Below are positions 31,073 through 35,873 of a stretch of DNA of 35,873 bases, piece after piece (position 1 is the first letter of the stretch; every line of letters begins with the position of its first letter). Source of the stretch: Temnopleurus reevesii (lineage: Eukaryota > Echinodermata > Echinoidea > Temnopleuroida > Temnopleuridae); NCBI GenBank assembly GCA_036244855.1, contig BQKZ01006580.1:1-35873 (forward strand). Reading direction: 5' to 3'. The position numbers and the translations under genes are program-made. The notes below the pieces were generated by a model. The model worked only from the letters and a program-made list of their open reading frames with translations. It did not search any database and was not told where the DNA came from.

Positions 31073-32709
31073 CGGATTGTATTACTCGTCTGCACGCTGC
31101 AATGACATGCTTAGGGGTTGAATTTCACAACTTTACCCGGTTTAAGGGAATGTTGTTCGATTTTGGTACACCTTACGGGGTCGGGTTGGCAGCAAACCAA
31201 TACCAATTCAAGACAAGCGGTAGATGTTCTAGTCTTACATGCATAGGCGGCTTTGGACGTGTTAATCAACTTCGAATTACGGCAGAGACAAGATTTTCGA
31301 GCGGTTGTTACGGCTTCCCGTAGGTACACACATACACACACACACGCACACACAAACACACACACGCACATTCACGAGCGGAAATACGCGTACCTATACT
31401 CACAAACATACACACAATCATGTACAGCAATGCACAACCTCAGTCACACGTACACGATTCTACTAAAAATCTAATCCAAGCAACTATATACAGCAAAACA
31501 ACGAGAAAAGGGGATGTATAACGCTATTTACAAACGTACACACACGTACTCCTACACACACCCTCAATCACACACACACACATATTCTCTGCTAAAACAC
31601 TCATCAAAGCGCCTTCAAGGAAAGAAAAATGGGGAAAATGTGTAAAACACCTTTGTTTTTTAAGCATGAGCCTGGCGGAGTTGGATGCACGCTAGCGAAT
31701 GACATGCTTAGGGGTTGAATTTCACAACTTTACCCGGTTTAAGGGAATGTTGTTCGATTTTGTACATCTTACAGGGTTAGAATGTCAGTAAACCAATACC
31801 AATTCAGACGCAAGTTCTGCAAACGGCTTTTTACCGCTTCTAGTGATTTGGGTTTTTTTTTTTGGAGAGGATAAACGCAAACCAGTCTTAATCATTAGGT
31901 TTAGAAAGTTTTAAGGCAGCAAACTTGTGCTTTTTTTAATCAAATTCCCAGATATGCAGGCTCCAATTGTTCAACATGGACTTAGTTGTCCTCTTGTTGC
32001 TAAATACACTCTGGTTTCTTATGCTACTATCTTGACATAGACGTATCAACGTAAGTTTAGAGGCTGGAATGAAACGTTAAAGCGTCTTAGCAATGTTAAG
32101 ATAGCTGAGACCCTTTTTGGAAACTGGCACCTGGATTTCCAAACAGCTTGTAAAGTCTTCCAGTAATATTTTTTTTTCGGAGAGGATGAACCCAAACCAG
32201 TCTTAATTATTAGGTTAAAAAAAGTTTAAAGGCAGCAAACTCGTGCTTTCCGAAACAAACTTCACCTACAATTTAAACAGAGGCCGATTGTTAAAATAGT
32301 CTTAGCTATCCTGCTCTTGTCGAAATGTCTTAAAGTCAGTCCGTCATGATCGACAGGACTTCCGGTTGGGAGCGCGAACGGACGGCGTTATCCGTATTGG
32401 CAACAACGATATTTAAAAATTTCCTTGCTTACGCACCTTGCCAAGCTCAGAAACTCGGAACACTTCGTACAACTTTCCGATGCTTGTTGTCTTCGCTTGT
32501 ATTTTGATTTGTCCTCTCTTTGGTTTCGATTGTTTCTAAAAACATGCGGAACACATACGTTTACGACTATTGAGCTGTGAACTAGCGAAATAAAGCTTGC
32601 TCACTGCTATTTCAGGTAGAAAAAATCTGCTCGGCAACCTTCGCAATCAAAATGGCAGCGGACAGTTTGGCTCCTAACCGGAAGTCATGTCGATCATGAC
32701 GGACTGACT
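31073..32709 (+). repeat. 1.64-kb direct repeat, right copy
   Basis: It matches 18322-19959 with one A-run length difference. It holds the same CA-rich array (31073-31820), the 315-bp tandem duplication (31836-32333) and the family-B MITE. A 151-codon open frame running across the N into it is an artefact of the join. Confidence 0.9.
32334..32709 (-). mobile_element. TTAA-flanked MITE, family B, with both flanks
   Basis: 376 bp, with AGTCAGTCC at the left and GGACTGACT at the right. TTAA is present on both sides (32330-32333 and 32710-32713), which is the evidence for a target-site duplication. Inverted ends are about 40 bp with two mismatches. This copy shows the native right flank that is lost at 19959. 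Confidence 0.82.
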
Positions 32710-32713
32710 TTAA

Positions 32714-33031
32714 CATCTTACATGCCACCCTCTCAGTATCGACTTGATTTAGAAGGGTAGGAGGGTGTAGTGCATTTGTCCGTATCTGCAAGACATATCC
32801 ATTTTTCTCATCTTTTTCAAATGAAAATAGTTAATAACTTCTAATAGTATTCTTGTGACCTACCCCATTGTTTTACATGGATACACGAAAAATGGAATAT
32901 CATATTATAATTAGGTCATTAGGATGAAATATAACGTATTTTTCATGTCGTACGGGACATTTTTAATATGGAAATCCCCCAGTAACGTAATGAAATTTAT
33001 CTAGGACTCGTGTATGCCCTTTCAACATATA
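32714..33031. other. Unassigned AT-rich sequence
   Basis: No gene or repeat relation recognised. Confidence 0.35.
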
Positions 33032-33062
33032 TGACGTCACAGTCGCAACATAGATGACGTCA
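33032..33062. promoter_or_regulatory. Pair of CRE-like TGACGTCA palindromes
   Basis: Exact TGACGTCA at 33032-33039 and 33055-33062, 23 bp apart, each in the context ATGACGTCACAG. They may be a small direct repeat. Regulatory function is only inferred. Confidence 0.35.
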
Positions 33063-33293
33063 CAGGGGACCCTCGATAAGCAGGATAAGTGAGTTTCATA
33101 CAAGGGACCGCGAGTATGTGCGGCTATCTTGTGAGTCGGTTCATGAAGAAACATATCATGTTATAATGTTAGTACACGTAGTATTTGATTAGGTTTAATT
33201 CAATCACCCATGTGCTTGTGCGGTCTCATATGAAGCCTAATGAACATGATGAAGTTGTCCCGAGCTCTGTTTATTAGAATCCACTTATTGATC
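33063..33293. other. Unassigned non-coding sequence
   Basis: No gene or repeat relation recognised. Confidence 0.35.
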
Positions 33294-33722
33294 TAAAAGC
33301 CGACTCACACATTTTCGTTTTTAGCGTACGTCGCGTCGGCCCGGCGTTTTTGAAAATTAAAACAAACGCTCTCCGAGCGCACAGCATACGATAATAAGCC
33401 GGTGGACTGACGTTCAACTTGCGCTCAACGAGCATACGCCGTCCGTCCCGTGAGCGTTTTTAATTCGTCCGTGTTTTCGCGAAGTGACGGGAGCCAGAGA
33501 GTATTGTTACACGAAATGAGTTACAATTCCATTGGAACGTGTCCTTCTATAGAATCAACACGTTTGATAGGATGCTTGTTGAATTGGCACTATGTAGGGA
33601 TATCTTTGTCTTCATGCAACAATATCCTTTAGCTCCCGTCACCTCGTGAAAACACAGACATATTGTCAGAAATCGCTGGGCCGACGCAGGCTAAAAACGC
33701 AAAGATGTGAGTAGGCCTTTAG
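33294..33722 (+). mobile_element. MITE family C copy interrupted by a MITE family D copy
   Basis: The left arm reads CGACTCACACATTTTCGTTT then TTAGCG, and the right arm CCGACGCAGGCTAAAAACGC then AAAGATGTGAG. The central GGTGGACTGACGTTC of family C is present near 33402. The element is split at 33465/33660 by a family-D element, so it is the older of the two. Confidence 0.72.
33466..33659. mobile_element. MITE family D, nested in MITE family C
   Basis: GTCCGTGTTTTCGCGAAGTG, then ACGGGAGCC at the left, pairs with GCTCCCGTCACCTCGTGAAA, then ACACAGAC at the right. The interior (TTACACGAAATGAGTTACAA, ATCTTTGTCTTCATGCAACA) matches 16323-16530. No clear target duplication was seen. Confidence 0.72.
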
Positions 33723-33727
33723 CTGAA

Positions 33728-34345
33728 GGGGTCCCTGCCCGGGCACAGCGCGCCGTCGCTCTCATTCGGGCTCGGGTTAACCCGTCAGCAAGAGCTGTTG
33801 AGTGTTTGCGTTCTTTGGACTCAGAAATCCGACTGCAGAGCTGCACTGTAAAAACCCTGGTGTTAAAATTAACACCAGCTGGAATCCATATAGGGCCAAA
33901 CCAGAAATCAGGTGTTAAATTTAACACCAGCCGGAATCAATATAGGTCCACACCAGAAAACTATTAGAATAACACCCGTTTGAAATCAGTTTAATATATT
34001 TAATCACCTACTAGTGTTGCTTAAGCTCTGAAAAACACCAGTCGGTATTTAGATGTATTGATTGGAATCCAAACCGGTGTTATTTTAACATTTTTCCGAT
34101 GTGGACCTATAGTGATTCCGGCTGGTGTTAAATTTAACAGTAGGATTTTTAAAGGTGTCCCTGCCCGGGTGTCATCGCCCTCAATGGGGCTCATGTTACC
34201 CCCTCAGCAAAAGCTGTTGAGTGTTTGGGTTCTTCGGACTCGGAAACCGGCCGCAGAGCTGCTGTCTTCGGCTGGTGTTAAATCTAACACCCGGGGTTTT
34301 ACAGTGCAGCTATGCAGCCGAATTTCCGAGTCCTAAGAGCGCAAT
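33728..34345. mobile_element. Foldback element with long composite arms (TAACACC motifs)
   Basis: The left arm at 33809-33882 reads GTTCTTTGGACTCAGAAATC, TGCAGAGCTGCACTGTAAAA, CCCTGGTGTTAAAATTAACA. The right arm, about 34264-34342, is its inverse: TTAAATCTAACACCCGGGGT, TTTACAGTGCAGCTATGCAG, TTTCCGAGTCCTAAGAGCGC. Inner GGTGTTAAATTTAACA-type pairs lie at 33910 and 34120. A direct repeat of 33728-33848 occurs at 34154-34266 (CCCTGCCCGGG, AGCTGTTGAGTGTTTG, GGACTC.GAAA). No coding frame with a known domain. Confidence 0.65.
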
Positions 34346-35356
34346 AGTATGAGAAATATGTTAGAGAAAGTATCAATAGATTGATAGAATCGTTCGTATG
34401 GTATAAAGGTTACCTTGTCTTAATTTTTGGCGAATCACCCGAAAGCTAGCAAGACCTAGGTCCTTTTCGACATTTAACGATTTGATTGTTATTGATAAAC
34501 TAAATTTGGGCGGGTAATTTTGATTGTTAGCTTCCCAAGACGTGATTGACAAGCTTGAAAATACCTAGCTTCATGTGATGCCCCAATAATTGATAAGGGG
34601 CGATCCCCACTAAGCCAAGAAACATAAAGTTGCAAGATAGCGCATGCACAACCATTGCCAAGGCAACTCGATTTTAGAAATAGTATAATGTTAGAAATTC
34701 GAGAACAATGATAGACGTGTAGCGTGAAACAATACTTCCCAGATATATCCGTCTCTTTTTGGAATTTTTGGCACGGTTGAAATTTGTCCGCTCAGCTGAG
34801 AATCATGTATCATAATACAAAACAAATATGTGCAAGCTTTCAGAGAGAAATTTGAATGATCAGACTCTCTCGAAACAACCTATTGAGAAAATAAATTCAT
34901 TCTATTCAAATTTGAATAGAATCTTGTGTATGTTGGCACTCAATGGAATCCGTCTACAAATACAGAATGTTCTATTGAATTAAATAATTCTGTATGATTG
35001 ATCGCACCAAAACGATCCACCGCATCGTGTACACGATAAGAAATCTACCCAATCTAATGAATCATAAAATTAGGTTATTTGAATAAACTTTCTATTAACC
35101 TGTTGAATGCTGATTTCTGTAATTCTCATAGACATTGTGTAGGGACTACACAGGTCCAGTATTTAATGGGTTTAAAATGAGTAGACTGCTTCGAGAGTTC
35201 GGTATTGTACATCACCATAGTCAACTTGTATTTTATAATAGTAACTCTTTGAAACACCTGGAATGGAGGCTAGGGAAGCGTTATTCAATCTTGTTTGAAC
35301 ATATGCAATTGAGAGATATAAATAGCCACTTTCAAATATCAACTTCATTTCAAATG
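34346..35356. other. Unassigned AT-rich sequence with a 24-bp palindrome
   Basis: No gene recognised. A perfect 24-bp palindrome lies at 34899-34922 (centre TCAAATTTGA). At 35104-35160 is a relative of the sequence at 30088-30135. Confidence 0.4.
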
Positions 35357-35680
35357 CCAATGTTCGAAGCCATAGGCGATTAATGTTATATTCACTATGA
35401 GCAGAAAGAACAAAAGCCTGGGACAAAGTAAACAAACTCTATTCAAACATTCACAAAGGTTAGATGAACTCAAAAGAAATATCGATCCTTCCAATGTTCG
35501 AAGCCATAGGCGATTAATGTTATATTCACTATGAGCAGAAAGAACGAAAGCCTGGGACAAAGTAAACAAACTCTATTCAAACATTCGCAAAGGTTAGATG
35601 AACTAAAAAAAAATATTGATCCTTCTTATTCTTTGGGAAAATGTTGAACAAGAGTCGCACCAGGGACTTTCCTTTCTGAT
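35357..35680 (+). repeat. Tandem duplication, period 134 bp, of the GGGACAAAGTAAACAA family
   Basis: Units at 35357-35490 and 35491-35624 start CCAATGTTCGAAGCCATAGG and contain TTCACTATGAGCAGAAAGAA, GCCTGGGACAAAGTAAACAA and AAAGGTTAGATGAACT. The two are nearly identical, so the duplication is recent. The sequence continues with TTGAACAAGAGTCGCACC, shared with the repeats at 15821-16300. Confidence 0.8.
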
Positions 35681-35718
35681 CCTGAACATGCTGAAGTTAT
35701 TATGAGTGCATGAATGAA

Positions 35719-35873
35719 GTCGCCGTGGTGTATAGTGGTCATGACTCTCGTCTTTCAACCAGAGGGTCGTAGGTTCGAGTCCCACCCATGGCGTTAATTT
35801 CCTTCAGCAAGAAATTCATCCACATTGTGCTGCACTCAACCCAGGTGAGGTGAATGGGTACCTGGTAGGAATA
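35719..35873 (+). mobile_element. tRNA-derived SINE, family 2, cut by the window end
   Basis: The head GTCGCCGTGGTGTATAGTGG has an A-box-like start and the B box is GGTTCGAGTCCCACC. The body runs through GCAAGAAATTCATCCACATT and CTCAACCCAGGTGAGGTGAA to the end of the window. The minus-strand frame starting MGLEPTTLW is the usual false peptide read from this kind of element. Confidence 0.85.

Noticed and set aside
30868..31323. 151-codon open frame
   Set aside because: It crosses the N at 31072, which is a contig join, and its second half is the repeat also found at 18322-18572.
18322..32709. Long terminal repeats of an 11-kb LTR element
   Set aside because: The copies lack TG..CA ends, no gag/pol frame lies between them, and their inner limits are Ns marking contig joins.
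35603..35785. Minus-strand open frame starting MGLEPTTLW, and the RTYDPRV frame at 6113-6364
   Set aside because: These are the well-known false peptides produced by reading the head and body of tRNA-derived SINEs.

Overview
This window is non-coding, repeat-dominated nuclear DNA from a metazoan. No protein-coding gene can be supported: the longest open frames (about 150-170 codons) lie in GT/CA microsatellite DNA, in satellite DNA, or across an N, and none shows a recognisable domain or a multi-exon pattern. The tRNA-derived SINEs with body and tail, the many short foldback (MITE-like) elements, the CA/GT-rich minisatellites and the AT-rich, heavily nested sequence fit a marine invertebrate. 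My best guess is an echinoderm, possibly a sea urchin. That rests on recollection of similar SINE bodies and is not proven.

Layout. 1-3.4 kb: diverged tandem repeats, a chain of end-sharing foldback MITEs, and a 3' LINE fragment with a 10-bp target-site duplication. 3.6-7.4 kb: SINEs, MITEs, and a 150-360 bp tandem array interrupted by a SINE and by a dispersed repeat, then a TCTA microsatellite. 7.4-12.4 kb: old repeat remnants, a SINE and a foldback element, with an assembly artefact at 8170-8473. 12.4-14.1 kb: five tandem units, most carrying a GT microsatellite. 14.4-17.8 kb: foldback elements and a compact cluster of CRE motifs. 17.8-19.96 kb: CA-rich tandem DNA ending in a MITE flanked by TTAA. 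19.96-26.4 kb: a 313-bp satellite with 18 units identical by eye (one substitution seen), degrading at its right edge. 26.4-31.07 kb: a large foldback element and diverged tandem repeats that share a core with the satellite, then SINEs. 31.07-32.71 kb: a near-exact second copy of 18.32-19.96 kb. 32.7-35.9 kb: a CRE pair, nested MITEs, a foldback element with long arms, and a SINE cut by the window end.

The clearest result concerns the assembly. Single Ns at 8170, 19960 and 31072 each sit at the edge of duplicated or satellite sequence. At 8436-8473 there is a complete 38-bp Nextera mate-pair circularisation junction. The 265 bp to its left duplicate 16886-17150, implying one mate-pair molecule of about 8.7 kb. 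The 1.64-kb direct repeat bounded by the Ns at 19960 and 31072 is probably an unmerged contig overlap, so the placement of the 11.1-kb satellite contig between its copies is doubtful.

No gene system is present, so nothing can be said about genes working together. The biologically interesting items are the homogeneous 313-bp satellite with apparent ancestral relatives beside it, the CRE cluster next to a consensus splice donor, and the layered MITE and SINE insertions.
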